A DNA stretch of 64,000 nucleotides, from contig JANQEE010000005.1 in the NCBI GenBank assembly GCA_028278525.1, positions 1 to 64,000 of the forward strand. Reading direction: 5' to 3'. A program made the position numbers and the translations under genes. The notes below the pieces were generated by a model that did no database searches, had not been told where the DNA came from, and was given only the letters and a program-made list of their open reading frames with translations. Below, piece by piece: positions 27,492 through 36,059 of the stretch. The stretch is from Minwuiaceae bacterium. Its GTDB lineage: Bacteria > Pseudomonadota > Alphaproteobacteria > Minwuiales > Minwuiaceae. The number at the start of each line of letters is the position of its first letter. Positions within the stretch are counted from its first letter, which is position 1.

Positions 27492-29417
27492 GTGATCGTC
27501 GCCACTGCCGGCCATGTCGACCACGGCAAGACTCTGCTGATCAAGGCGCTGACCGGCGTCGACACCGACCGGCTGCCGGAGGAAAAGGCGCGCGGCCTGT
27601 CGATCGATCTCGGCTTCGCCTATACGCCGCTGGCCGGCGGCGACATCCTCGGCTTTGTCGACGTGCCGGGTCATGAAAAGTTCATCCGCAACATGCTCTG
27701 CGGCGTGGCGGCGGTGGATTTCGCCCTGCTGGTGGTCGCCGCCGACGACGGCCCGATGCCGCAGACCGAAGAGCATCTCGCGATCCTCGATCAGCTCGGC
27801 ATCGGGCAAGGCGCGGTGGCCTTGACCAAGACCGACCGCGCGGACGCCAACCGCATCCGGCAGGTGCGCGACGATATCGGCGCGTTGTTGGACGGCACCT
27901 GCCTCGCCGGCGCGCCGGTGTTCGAAGCCTCGGGCCTGACCGGCGAGGGTGTGCCGGCATTGCGCGACCATTTGGAAGAGACGGCGCGCCGGATCGCGGC
28001 CCGCAATACCGGCGGCAATTTCCGGCTCGCCATCGACCGCGATTTCACGGTGCCCGGCGCCGGGCTGGTCGTCACCGGTTCCGTTTTCTCCGGCGCCGCC
28101 GCAGTCGAGGACCGGCTGATCCTCTCGCCGCAGGGCGTCGAGGTGCGGGTGCGCGGCATCCACGCGCAGAACCAGGCGTCGGAGACGGCGCGGGCCGGCC
28201 AGCGCTGTGCCCTCAACATCGCCGGCACCGGCCTCCGCAACGTCGACATTCATCGCGGCGACTGGCTGGTGGCCGAGCCAGCCCACGCCCCGACCCGCCG
28301 CTTCGACGCGCGGGTGACGGTGCTGCCGGGCGAAGCCGGCCCGCTGGCACATTGGACGCCAGTGCACCTTCATTTGGCGGCAAGCGATGTCACGGCGCGG
28401 GCGGCAGTGCTGGGCGCGAAAGAAATCGCGCCGGGCCGGTCGCATCTTGTACAGCTTGTGCTGGACAGCCCGATCGGCGCGGTGCGCGGCGACCGTTTCA
28501 TCCTGCGCGACCAATCGGCCCGGCGCACCGTCGCCGGCGGCCATGTCGTCGATATCTTCCCGCCGGCGCGCGGCCGCGCCCGGCCCGAGCGGCTGGACTA
28601 TCTGGCGGCGATGGAAGCGTCCACGCCGCGCGAAGCCCTCACGTCGCTGCTGGAAACCATGCCTGGCGGGATCGACCCTGGCCCGTTCGCCACGGCCTGG
28701 AACCTGACGCCGGCGGAGGCCGACGCGCTTCATAAAGATGTGCCGATGGTGACGCTGGGCGCCCCCGGCGCAGAGCGGGCCATGTCGCCCGGCCGCTGGA
28801 CGGACTTAAGGGAGCAGACCCTCGGCGCGCTGGCGAATTGGCACGAACGCAATCCGGAAAGCGTCGGGCCGGACGAGGCAACGCTGCGCCGAAGTCTGCC
28901 ATCGGCCGTCCCGGCCCGCCTGTTCCGCGCGGTCTCGGCCCGATTGATCCGCGACGGCGATATCGCGCGCGAGGGCCTGAGCCTTCGGCTGCCGGCGCAC
29001 CGGCCGCAGCTTTCAGACGGCGAGCAGGCGCTTTGGGAACGGGTCCGCCCCGTCCTCGAAGCAGGCGAACTGCGCCCGCCGCGTATCCGCGAGGTCACGG
29101 AGGCCTTGAGCCTGGAGCTTGAGACGGTGGAAGCGTTCTTCGCCCGCGCGGCGCGCCTGGGCCTGCTGCTGCCGGTCGCGCCGAACCGCTTCTACCTGCC
29201 CGGCCCGCTGCTGCATCTGGCTGAAATCGCAGAGGCTTTGGCGGCCGCGGCGCCGGATACCGGCTTCGACGCCAAAACCTTCCGCGACGAATCCGGCATC
29301 GGCCGCAACCTGACCATCGAGGTCTTGGAATTCTTCGACAAATGCGGTTTCACCCGCCGCTATGGCGATGGCCGCCGGATTATCAGGCCGGCCGCCGAAA
29401 TCTTCAGCGCCGCCTAA
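27492..29417 (+). CDS. selB: Selenocysteine-specific elongation factor SelB
   Basis: SelB brings Sec-tRNA(Sec) to the ribosome at UGA codons marked by a SECIS hairpin. The 641-residue protein has an EF-Tu-like GTPase (GHVDHGKT residues 7-14, DVPGHEKF residues 57-64, TKTD 112-115). Beta-barrel domains follow, and the C-terminal part (from about residue 430) holds repeated winged helices that read the SECIS. Start is GTG 27492 with GGAG 8 nt upstream, 12 nt after selA. It services the two in-frame TGA genes downstream. Confidence 0.96.
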   Translation: MIVATAGHVDHGKTLLIKALTGVDTDRLPEEKARGLSIDLGFAYTPLAGGDILGFVDVPGHEKFIRNMLCGVAAVDFALLVVAADDGPMPQTEEHLAILDQLGIGQGAVALTKTDRADANRIRQVRDDIGALLDGTCLAGAPVFEASGLTGEGVPALRDHLEETARRIAARNTGGNFRLAIDRDFTVPGAGLVVTGSVFSGAAAVEDRLILSPQGVEVRVRGIHAQNQASETARAGQRCALNIAGTGLRNVDIHRGDWLVAEPAHAPTRRFDARVTVLPGEAGPLAHWTPVHLHLAASDVTARAAVLGAKEIAPGRSHLVQLVLDSPIGAVRGDRFILRDQSARRTVAGGHVVDIFPPARGRARPERLDYLAAMEASTPREALTSLLETMPGGIDPGPFATAWNLTPAEADALHKDVPMVTLGAPGAERAMSPGRWTDLREQTLGALANWHERNPESVGPDEATLRRSLPSAVPARLFRAVSARLIRDGDIAREGLSLRLPAHRPQLSDGEQALWERVRPVLEAGELRPPRIREVTEALSLELETVEAFFARAARLGLLLPVAPNRFYLPGPLLHLAEIAEALAAAAPDTGFDAKTFRDESGIGRNLTIEVLEFFDKCGFTRRYGDGRRIIRPAAEIFSAA

Positions 29418-29552
29418 CGCCCTCCCTTCGCCGCCGAGTCCCCGCTAACCGTTCGTTAAAGGGTTACCTCATACGGTGCACCGTCCGGACGTATCGGAGC
29501 GTTTTTTATTCAACTTTTCCAGACAGGCGCCTAACCCCGGGAGACCCAGATA

Positions 29553-30527
29553 ATGAACCGCAAAGCGCTGATCGGCCTGACGGTCGCCGTAGCTATCGTG
29601 TCCGTCGGGTCTTTGGCGGTGCTCCGCCCGTTATCCAGCAGTAAGAAAGTCCTCTTCATCGATTCCTATCATCAGGGCTACGCCTGGAGCGACGGCATCA
29701 CCGCCGGCATCCAGAACACCCTGGCCGGTTCCGGCGTGGATCTGATGATCCACCGCATGGATACCAAGCGGAATGGCTCCGAGGCCTTCAAGAAGCAGGC
29801 CGCGCTGACCGCCAAAGCCGTGATCGACGAATATCAGCCGGATGTCGTCATCGCCGCCGACGACAACGCCTCCAAATACCTGATCGTGCCTTACTACCGC
29901 GGCGGCGACCTGCCGTTCGTCTTCGCCGGCGTCAACTGGGACGCATCGGTCTACGGCTTTCCGGCCAACAACGTGACCGGCATGGTCGAGGTATCGCGGC
30001 CGAACGAGTTGATGGACATCCTGCGCACGTTCTCAGGCGGCGCCGTAATCGGCTCGCTCACCGGCGACACCGCCACGTCGCGCAAGGAGAACGAGTACTA
30101 CACCAGCCAATTCGGCATCCGCTTCGACGAAGAGGTCTACGTCAAGACCTTCGAGCAGTGGAAACAGGCCTACATCGCCATGCAGGATCAGGTCGACGTC
30201 CTGCTGTTGTACAACAACGCCGGCATTCAGGGCTGGGACGACGCGGAAGCCATTCGCTTCGTTCACCAGTACAGCAAGGTGCCGAGCGGATCGGTGCAGC
30301 CGTGGATGGCGCCGTTTGTCCTGGTCGCCTACACCAAGGATGCGAACGAACAGGGCGAGTGGGCGGCCGATGCCGCGCTGCAGATCCTGGACGGCGCGTA
30401 TCCTTCCAGCATTCCGATGACCACCAACAAGCGTGGCAACATGATGCTGAATTCGGCTCTGGCCAACCGCATGCAGCTGGACATTCCGCCCGAGCTGCTG
30501 TCGTCGGCCAGCGACGTGATTAGGTAA
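29553..30527 (+). CDS. ABC-type substrate-binding protein (DUF534/TrpX-like)
   Basis: The 324-residue protein has a single N-terminal hydrophobic segment (LIGLTVAVAIVSVGSLAVL) and a periplasmic binding fold (KVLFIDSYHQGYAWSDGITAGI; PDVVIAADDNASKYLIVPYYRGGDLPFVF). No lipobox is visible, so it is either secreted or anchored by the N-terminal helix. Relatives are orphan binding proteins or sensory inputs; no permease or ATPase gene accompanies it here. It sits after selB with its own terminator at 30550-30582. A selenium link is only positional. Confidence 0.8.
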   Translation: MNRKALIGLTVAVAIVSVGSLAVLRPLSSSKKVLFIDSYHQGYAWSDGITAGIQNTLAGSGVDLMIHRMDTKRNGSEAFKKQAALTAKAVIDEYQPDVVIAADDNASKYLIVPYYRGGDLPFVFAGVNWDASVYGFPANNVTGMVEVSRPNELMDILRTFSGGAVIGSLTGDTATSRKENEYYTSQFGIRFDEEVYVKTFEQWKQAYIAMQDQVDVLLLYNNAGIQGWDDAEAIRFVHQYSKVPSGSVQPWMAPFVLVAYTKDANEQGEWAADAALQILDGAYPSSIPMTTNKRGNMMLNSALANRMQLDIPPELLSSASDVIR

Positions 30528-30549
30528 CCATTAAGAGTCTTTGTTACGA

Positions 30550-30582
30550 AAAGCCCCGCGCTTCGGCGCGGGGCTTTTTTTA
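30550..30582 (+). terminator. Strong rho-independent terminator
   Basis: The stem AAGCCCCGCGC / GCGCGGGGCTT encloses a TTCG loop and is followed by a run of T residues, on the + strand. It ends the transcript of the binding-protein gene stopping at 30527. The A run on the left would also favour termination in the other direction. Confidence 0.9.
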
Positions 30583-30586
30583 TCTC

Positions 30587-30673
30587 AGCCAAGCCGGCCC
30601 GCTCCCCCGTCCCAACCACCCATGAGGGTACCCTGTACGGGTGGTTGGGACGGGGGAGCGGGCCGGCCTGGCT
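30587..30673. repeat. Inverted repeat with 35-nt arms
   Basis: Arms at 30587-30621 and 30639-30673 are complementary at 34 of 35 positions (one A/G difference). They are separated by a 17-nt loop that itself contains the palindrome AGGGTACCCT. It is by far the longest perfect-type hairpin in the window and lies directly after a terminator. No transposase or target duplication is visible. It could be a MITE-like element, a structured small RNA or an mRNA-stabilising hairpin. Confidence 0.85.
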
Positions 30674-30756
30674 GCAACAGAGGAATCGGGCCGGCCGGGC
30701 TCCACATAAGGAATCCGCACCACGTAAAGGAATTGTGAACCAACTCGCCCTACGCT

Positions 30757-31719
30757 GTGACTGGGCGGTCCATGGTGCCGCCTTCAACCTTAGAGAGCCT
30801 GAATTTGCGCCGGTTGCAGCATCCAATCGCGGCATCTCGGAGCCCCCGTCGCGCGGGGCGGTCCGGCCTGTTCGCGCTGTTGTTCGCCTGCGCCGTGGGC
30901 TTTGCCGCGGAGCCTGCCGACGCCGCGGACCTGACCTGGGCCGGCTGCCACGATCTCGACCGCGGCAGCATGAACGCACTCGCCGAGGCATTTCAGCGGC
31001 TGGCCGATGTCACCGTGACCATCGAGCCGAGCGAAGCGACGCAAAGCATTCGTGCCGTCGCCCGTGGCGACGCGCAGATCGGCTGCAGCGGCCGCCGCAA
31101 GACCCGGGATACCGAGGAACGGGGCGCCAAGCTGGTCCCGATCGGGTGGGACGCTCTGGTCGCCGTGACCAGCGCCAGCAACCCAGTGAAGGACGTTTCC
31201 CTCAGCGACCTGAAGAGCGTGCTGGAGGGCAAGATCACCAACTGGCGCGGCCTTGGCGGGCCGGACGCACCGATCGAATTGCTGGTTCGGGACAAATCGT
31301 CGTCCAGTGTCGGGACACTGGTGCGGGAACTGCTGTTCCAGGACACCAACCACGTCCTGGCCGGCACGCCCGTTCCGGCCGAGAAAATCGAACAACGCGT
31401 CCAGGCAAGTCCGTTCGCGCTCGCCATTACCAGCCTGAGCACGGCGCGCAGTAACGATATGAGCATGCTGAACGTCGCCGGCGTCGAGCCGTCGCGCAGC
31501 AACATCGTCGGCGGCAAATATCCGCTGATCCGGCCGCTTTATCTGGTGGTCGGCCGCAAGGCGGGCGAGCAGGCGCAGGCGTTCGTCAAGTTCGCCAAGG
31601 GTCCGGACGGCCAGCAGATCCTGAAACGCGAGGGCACCATCAACCTGGCCGACGGGACCAGCCTGTGGCTTCCCTATCGTAGGGCCGTGGCCAAGCCGCG
31701 CGGCGACAATCCCTCTTAA
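30757..31719 (+). CDS. PstS-like phosphate-type periplasmic binding protein
   Basis: The protein (320 residues from GTG 30757; ATG 30772 is an alternative) has a basic N-terminus and a signal helix (SGLFALLFACAVGFA, cleavage near ADAAD). The mature part follows the PBP-like type II fold of PstS-related proteins (ASNPVKDVSLSDLKSVLEGKITNWRGLGG, FAKGPDGQQILKREG). No pst permease genes follow, so it may be an orphan receptor or regulatory protein. It lies 85 nt upstream of the tRNA-Sec gene. Confidence 0.75.
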   Translation: MTGRSMVPPSTLESLNLRRLQHPIAASRSPRRAGRSGLFALLFACAVGFAAEPADAADLTWAGCHDLDRGSMNALAEAFQRLADVTVTIEPSEATQSIRAVARGDAQIGCSGRRKTRDTEERGAKLVPIGWDALVAVTSASNPVKDVSLSDLKSVLEGKITNWRGLGGPDAPIELLVRDKSSSSVGTLVRELLFQDTNHVLAGTPVPAEKIEQRVQASPFALAITSLSTARSNDMSMLNVAGVEPSRSNIVGGKYPLIRPLYLVVGRKAGEQAQAFVKFAKGPDGQQILKREGTINLADGTSLWLPYRRAVAKPRGDNPS

Positions 31720-31768
31720 ACCGCTCGCCCCTTTCCTTCACGATCGCTTCAGCCGTGAGGCGCGCCGA

Positions 31769-31796
31769 TTGATCGCGCGCCCAAGACCACTACAAT
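31769..31796 (+). promoter_or_regulatory. Sigma-70 type promoter of tRNA-Sec
   Basis: TTGATC (31769-31774) and TACAAT (31791-31796) are spaced by 16 nt and end 8 nt before the tRNA 5' end. They match the consensus at four and five of six positions respectively. Transcription would start close to the mature tRNA 5' end. Confidence 0.55.
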
Positions 31797-31804
31797 CCAT
31801 ACCC

Positions 31805-31900
31805 GGAAGGGAATCGCACCCTGGTGGGGCGCACGGGCTTCAAACCCGTTGGGGGGCGTCAGACGTCCCCGGTGGGTTCGACTCCCACTCTCTTCCGCCA
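31805..31900 (+). tRNA. selC: tRNA-Sec (anticodon UCA)
   Basis: The 96-nt tRNA has an 8-bp acceptor stem (GGAAGGGA with TCTCTTCC, one G-U pair) and the discriminator G. The anticodon stem ACGGG/CCCGT carries loop CTTCAAA with anticodon TCA at 31840-31842. A long extra arm (around GGGGGGCGTCAGACGTCCCC) and the T arm GTGGG-TTCGACT-CCCAC follow. The 3' CCA is encoded (31898-31900). The long acceptor, long extra arm and UCA anticodon together are diagnostic of tRNA-Sec. Confidence 0.96.
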
Positions 31901-31922
31901 TTGGATTTCGGGAGGTCGGGCG

Positions 31923-33056
31923 CTGAGCGAACAGACCGCACACGATCACGGTTTCGACGAGACGGCTGATGGCGCGCTGACCATGCCCGACGGCACCGAC
32001 CTGGTCGAATGGTATTTCGAGCAGGGCTGGACCGACGGTATGCCGGTGGTGCCGCCGACGCCTGAAAAGCTCGCCGCGATGCTGGCGGCTTTGGGCGGCG
32101 AGCCGGATTTCGTCGAATGCCGGGTGCCGCCCCGCTGGGGCAACCTGACAAGACAGATCTTGGCGATCAACCTGGTGATGGCCGGCTGCAAGCCGGCCTA
32201 TGCACCCGTCGTGCGCGCGGCGCTTCTGGCCCTGACCGAGCCGGCCTTCAACCTGAACGGCGTGCAGGCGACCACCCACATGGCGAGCCCCCTGCTGGTG
32301 GTCAACGGGCCGGTCCGCGACGAGATCGGCATGAACGCCGGTTGCAACGTCTTCGGTTCCGGCAACCGCGCCAACGCCACCATCGGCCGCGCGATCCGGC
32401 TGGTGCTGTTGAACGTCGGTGGCGGCCAACCGGGCGACCTGGACAAGTCGACCCTCGGCCATCCCGGCAAGTACACCTACTGTATTGCCGAGAACGAAGC
32501 CGAAAGCCCGTTCGCGCCCTACCACGTGGAAAAGGGCTTCGACGCCACGGACTCGACCGTATTCGTAATCGCCGGCGAGGCGCCGCATTCGGTCACCAAC
32601 CACGTCGCCAACGACGCCGAAGGCATCCTGGACAGCGTCTGCTCCGCGATGAGCACCTACGCCCACAACAACGCGGTCAGCAGCGGCCACTGCGCCGTGG
32701 TGATCGGGCCGGAGCATGCCGCGACCATCGCCGGGTCGGGCTGGACCCGGCACGATATCCGCAGCTACCTCTGGATGAACGCCTGGAACCGGTTCGGCGA
32801 CATCGCTTTCGAGCATCGTTACGGCAAGGTCTATAACCGCAACCTGCCGCGCCATTACAAGCGCGAGTTGGACTCGCGCATTCCCATCGTGCCGAGCCCG
32901 GACCATATCCACCTGTTCGTCGCCGGCGGCGAGGCCGGCCGGTTTTCCGCCTTCATTCCGGGCTGGGGGCACATGTCCAGCCCGGTCCTGCGCGCCATCG
33001 ACGGCGCCGCGCCGGTCTCCGGCCCTGCCTGCGTCGACGGCACCTGTTACTTGTGA
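31923..33056 (+). CDS. Conserved hypothetical protein of the Sec island
   Basis: The protein (about 377 residues) is rich in conserved-looking motifs: TDGMPVVPPT, RWGNLTRQILAINLVMAGC, FNLNGVQATTHMASPLLVVNGPVRDEIGMNAGCNVFG, GKYTYCIAENE and a C-terminal CVDGTCYL. I do not recognise its family or a catalytic mechanism. There is no signal peptide. The start is unusual: GGGAGG at 31910-31915 points to CTG at 31923, only 22 nt after tRNA-Sec. The first ATG, at 31984, lacks a ribosome site. It has no in-frame TGA. It precedes the UGSC selenoprotein gene and is probably part of the same function. Confidence 0.75.
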   Translation: MSEQTAHDHGFDETADGALTMPDGTDLVEWYFEQGWTDGMPVVPPTPEKLAAMLAALGGEPDFVECRVPPRWGNLTRQILAINLVMAGCKPAYAPVVRAALLALTEPAFNLNGVQATTHMASPLLVVNGPVRDEIGMNAGCNVFGSGNRANATIGRAIRLVLLNVGGGQPGDLDKSTLGHPGKYTYCIAENEAESPFAPYHVEKGFDATDSTVFVIAGEAPHSVTNHVANDAEGILDSVCSAMSTYAHNNAVSSGHCAVVIGPEHAATIAGSGWTRHDIRSYLWMNAWNRFGDIAFEHRYGKVYNRNLPRHYKRELDSRIPIVPSPDHIHLFVAGGEAGRFSAFIPGWGHMSSPVLRAIDGAAPVSGPACVDGTCYL

Positions 33057-33090
33057 GAAACGAATGTATCCGTGCATCACGTCCCTTTTT

Positions 33091-33174
33091 GTCATTGCGA
33101 GCGAAGCGCGGCAATCTCGTGCGGCAGTGCGCGTCGGTACGAGATCGCCGCGGCCCTTCGAGCCTCGCGATGAC
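33091..33174. repeat. Dispersed ~85-bp palindromic repeat, copy B
   Basis: The element begins GTCATTGCGAGCGAAGCG and ends CCTCGCGATGAC, with internal CAATCTCG and CGAGATCGCCGCGGC. It is clearly homologous to copy C and inverted relative to copy A. It fills most of the gap between 33057 and 33197. Confidence 0.75.
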
Positions 33175-33197
33175 GCACTAAGGGAAAAGGAGGACGC

Positions 33198-33743
33198 ATG
33201 ACGGTAAGCAATACAAACAGCGCGGTCGCCTACGACCCGCGCGGCGTGGTCTCAGCGGAGCCGGTGCCGACGGCGCCGCGGCTGAACGCCCTGGACGGCG
33301 TGCGGCTTGCTGTGCTGGACAATACCAAATGGAACGCCGGCAAGCTGCTGCGCCGGATCGCGGCAAAGCTGGAGGCGGAGAACGACTTCGCGGCGGTGAC
33401 TTATTACCGCAAGGAGAGCTTCTCGAAGAACGCCGCGCCGGACCTGGTCGAGGAGATTGCCGCCAACAGCGACGCGACGCTGACGGCGATCGGCGACTGA
33501 GGCTCCTGTACGTCGTGCTGTATGCATGACGGGGTGAGCCTGGAGACGAAGGCGGTGCCGACCGCGGTGGTCGTCACCACTGAGTTCCTGCACGAAGCCC
33601 ATGTCCAGCGCGCGGCGCTGGGCATGGAGGGGCTGGAACCGGTGGTCATCGACCATCCGCTCAGCACCCTGACGGAGGAGGAGATCGACGGCCGTGTCGA
33701 ACAGGCCGTAGCGCAGATCAGACGAGTCTGGCTCGGCACTTAG
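33198..33743 (+). CDS. UGSC-motif selenoprotein (in-frame TGA = Sec)
   Basis: One gene of 181 residues is read through TGA at 33498-33500, giving Sec101 in the sequence AIGD-U-GSCTSCC. The frame before the TGA (100 residues, LDGVRLAVLDNTKWNAGKLL) continues without break after it to TAG at 33743, through LETKAVPTAVVVTTEFLHEAH. AGGAGG lies before ATG 33198. The UGSC motif is the signature of a selenoprotein family known from marine metagenomes, whose reaction is unresolved. The Sec-x-x-Cys arrangement suggests a redox function. A SECIS-like hairpin follows the TGA, and tRNA-Sec, SelA, SelB and SelD are all encoded within 10 kb. No cysteine codon replaces the TGA. Confidence 0.93.
33501..33540 (+). 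promoter_or_regulatory. Bacterial SECIS hairpin in the UGSC gene
   Basis: Immediately after the TGA, GGCTC (33501-33505) can pair with GAGCC (33536-33540). Inside, CGTCGTGC (33511-33518) pairs with GCATGACG (33524-33531) including one G-U. The apical loop TGTAT has G at position 2, and the upper stem starts 11 nt after the TGA, as SelB-binding SECIS hairpins require. Confidence 0.8.
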
Positions 33744-33762
33744 GCGGCCGCGCGATCCAGGG

Positions 33763-33799
33763 AGCGCGGATGATAGAACCCAAATCAACCATCCGCGCT
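33763..33799 (+). other. 10-bp hairpin between UGSC gene and selD
   Basis: AGCGCGGATG and CATCCGCGCT are perfectly complementary around a 17-nt loop. Only TTT... no long T run follows, so it may be a weak terminator or an mRNA-stabilising element between the two genes. Confidence 0.5.
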
Positions 33800-33824
33800 T
33801 TCCAGGGCGCCTGACGGGGTGGCG

Positions 33825-36035
33825 ATGCAAACCGACACCACGCCCGTCTCCCGCGACATCGTGCTGCTCGGCGGCGGCCACGCCCATGTCGACGTGCTTA
33901 AGAAGTTCGGCATGCGGCCCCTGCCCGGCACGCGGCTCACCGTCATCACCCGCGACGTGCACACGCCCTATTCCGGCATGCTGCCCGGCTATCTGGCCGG
34001 GCACTACGGCCACGCGGCCTGCCATATCGACTTACAGCCGCTGGCCCGCTTCGCCGGCGCGAGGCTCTACCACACCAGTGCCCATCACCTGGATCTCGAA
34101 AACCGGCTGGTGCATTGCGACGGGCGGCCGCCCGTCCCCTTCGACCTGCTCTCCATCGACATCGGCTCGACGCCGGATATGTCGGGCATCGCGGGCGCCG
34201 ACGAATTTGCGATTCCAATCAAACCGGTCGACCGTTTTCTTGAGCGCTGGCTGGAGGTGGAGCAGCGACTGCTGGCGCGGAACAACGGCTTCCGCATCGC
34301 CGTGGTCGGCGGCGGCGCGGGCGGCGTAGAGGTCACGCTGTCCTTGCAGCACCGCCTCAATACCCGGCTGGCCGAACTCGGCGTGCCGGCGGACCGCGTC
34401 GCGTTCACGGTTGTCACCGACACGGACCTGCCATTGCCGCGGCACAGCCCGGCAGTGCGCCACAAGATGCGCGGCTTTCTGGAGAGCCGCGGCATCGACC
34501 TGATGACCGGACGAGCGGTGAGCGAGATCACGACGGACGCCGTCCGGCGGGCCGATGGCACGGACGTTCCGACAGACGCGACCATCGTTGTCACCCATGC
34601 CGGCGCGGCCGGCTGGCTCGGCGATACAGGACTGCAACTGGACGACCGAGGCTTCCTGCAAGTCGGTCCGACGTTGCAGTCGGTCTCCCACGATTTCGTT
34701 TTCGCCGCCGGCGACATCGCGGCCTTCGACGGCCATAGGCTGCCGAAGGCCGGGGTCTATGCCGTCCGTCAGGGCCCGGTGCTGGCGGACAACCTGCGCC
34801 TCCTGGCCGAAGGCAGGCCGGCGAAACCGTACCGGCCACAAAAGCTGACGCTCGCCCTGATTTCCAGCGGCGACCCTTACGCGGTCGCCTCCTACGGACC
34901 GCTCGCCCTGGAAGGCGCCTGGGTCTGGCGGCTCAAGGACTGGATCGACCGCCGCTGGATGAAGAAGTACCAGGAACTGCCGAAGATGGACGACGGCGGC
35001 GGCGAGGCGGAAGACGCCATGCGTTGCGGCGGTTGCGGCGCCAAGGTGGCGAGCCCGGTGCTCGGCCGCGTGCTGCACGACCTGAAGCCGATCTCGCGGC
35101 CGGACGTCCTGGTCGGATTGAACGACCCCGACGACGCCGCGGTGATCGAAGCGCCACTCGGCAAGGTGCTGGTGCAAACCGTCGACCATTTCCGCGCCTT
35201 CGTCGACGACCCCTACCTGTTCGGACGGATCACCGCGAACCATTGCCTGGGCGACATCTTTGCCATGGGCGCGGAGCCGCAATCGGCGCTGGCGACGGTC
35301 ACCCTGCCGCACGCATCGGAACAAAAGGTAGAACAGGACCTGCGCCTGTTGCTGACCGGCGCCATCGAGACGCTGGACGCCGCGGGCGCGGCGCTGATCG
35401 GCGGCCATACCGGCGAAGGCGCGGAACTGTCGTTCGGCCTGTCGATCAACGGCCTGGCCGGCCGCGATACGCTGTTGCGGAAGACCGGGCTTCAACCCGG
35501 CGATGCCCTGATCCTGACCAAACCGCTCGGCACGGGCGCGATCTTCGCCGCCGACATGCGCGCGGAGGCGAGAAGCGCCTGGGTCGACGGCGCGATCGCC
35601 GCGATGCTGGTTTCCAACGGGCCGGCTGCCGACATCCTGAGGCAACACGGCGCCACCGCCTGCACCGACATAACCGGCTTCGGCCTGCTCGGCCATCTCG
35701 TGGAGATGCTGCGCGGCGCGAATGTCGGCATCGACCTGTCGCTCGACGCCCTGCCCGCCCTTGACGGCGCAAAAGATCTGCTGGCGCGCGGCATCGCATC
35801 GTCGCTGCACCCTGCCAACGAAAGCCATGCCGCAAGCCTCGCGCCCGGTAGCGACACGGCCCATCCGTCCTATCCCCTGCTGTTCGACCCGCAGACCGCC
35901 GGCGGTTTGCTGGCCGGAGTCCCCGCCGACCGGGCGCATGCCTGTATCGCCGCTATGCACGACAGTGGCTACACCGACGCCCGGACGATCGGTACTGTCA
36001 CCGACGAAAGCGGGCTCGTCCGCTTGCTTGCATAG
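33825..36035 (+). CDS. selD: Flavoprotein-SelD fusion (selenide, water dikinase)
   Basis: The 736-residue protein joins an N-terminal NADH-dehydrogenase-like FAD/NAD oxidoreductase (GGGHAHVDVLKKFG at the start, GGGAGGVEVTLSLQ, AAGDIAAF before residue 300) to a C-terminal selenophosphate synthetase beginning around residue 400 (RCGGCGAKVASPVLGRVL). The SelD part carries DDAAVIEAPLGKVLVQTVDHF and IIGGHTGEG-like ALIGGHTGEGAEL. It makes selenophosphate from selenide and ATP for SelA, and the flavin domain may supply reduced selenium. GTG 33819 is an alternative start. Such fusions are known, but an active role of the flavin domain here is inferred. Confidence 0.94.
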   Translation: MQTDTTPVSRDIVLLGGGHAHVDVLKKFGMRPLPGTRLTVITRDVHTPYSGMLPGYLAGHYGHAACHIDLQPLARFAGARLYHTSAHHLDLENRLVHCDGRPPVPFDLLSIDIGSTPDMSGIAGADEFAIPIKPVDRFLERWLEVEQRLLARNNGFRIAVVGGGAGGVEVTLSLQHRLNTRLAELGVPADRVAFTVVTDTDLPLPRHSPAVRHKMRGFLESRGIDLMTGRAVSEITTDAVRRADGTDVPTDATIVVTHAGAAGWLGDTGLQLDDRGFLQVGPTLQSVSHDFVFAAGDIAAFDGHRLPKAGVYAVRQGPVLADNLRLLAEGRPAKPYRPQKLTLALISSGDPYAVASYGPLALEGAWVWRLKDWIDRRWMKKYQELPKMDDGGGEAEDAMRCGGCGAKVASPVLGRVLHDLKPISRPDVLVGLNDPDDAAVIEAPLGKVLVQTVDHFRAFVDDPYLFGRITANHCLGDIFAMGAEPQSALATVTLPHASEQKVEQDLRLLLTGAIETLDAAGAALIGGHTGEGAELSFGLSINGLAGRDTLLRKTGLQPGDALILTKPLGTGAIFAADMRAEARSAWVDGAIAAMLVSNGPAADILRQHGATACTDITGFGLLGHLVEMLRGANVGIDLSLDALPALDGAKDLLARGIASSLHPANESHAASLAPGSDTAHPSYPLLFDPQTAGGLLAGVPADRAHACIAAMHDSGYTDARTIGTVTDESGLVRLLA

Positions 36036-36059
36036 CGCCCCGCCTATCAGGAGTAGTGA

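Noticed and set aside
33198-33743. Reading the UGSC gene as a pseudogene broken by a stop
   Set aside because: The frame continues with conserved motif GSCTSCC, a SECIS-like hairpin follows, and full Sec machinery is adjacent.
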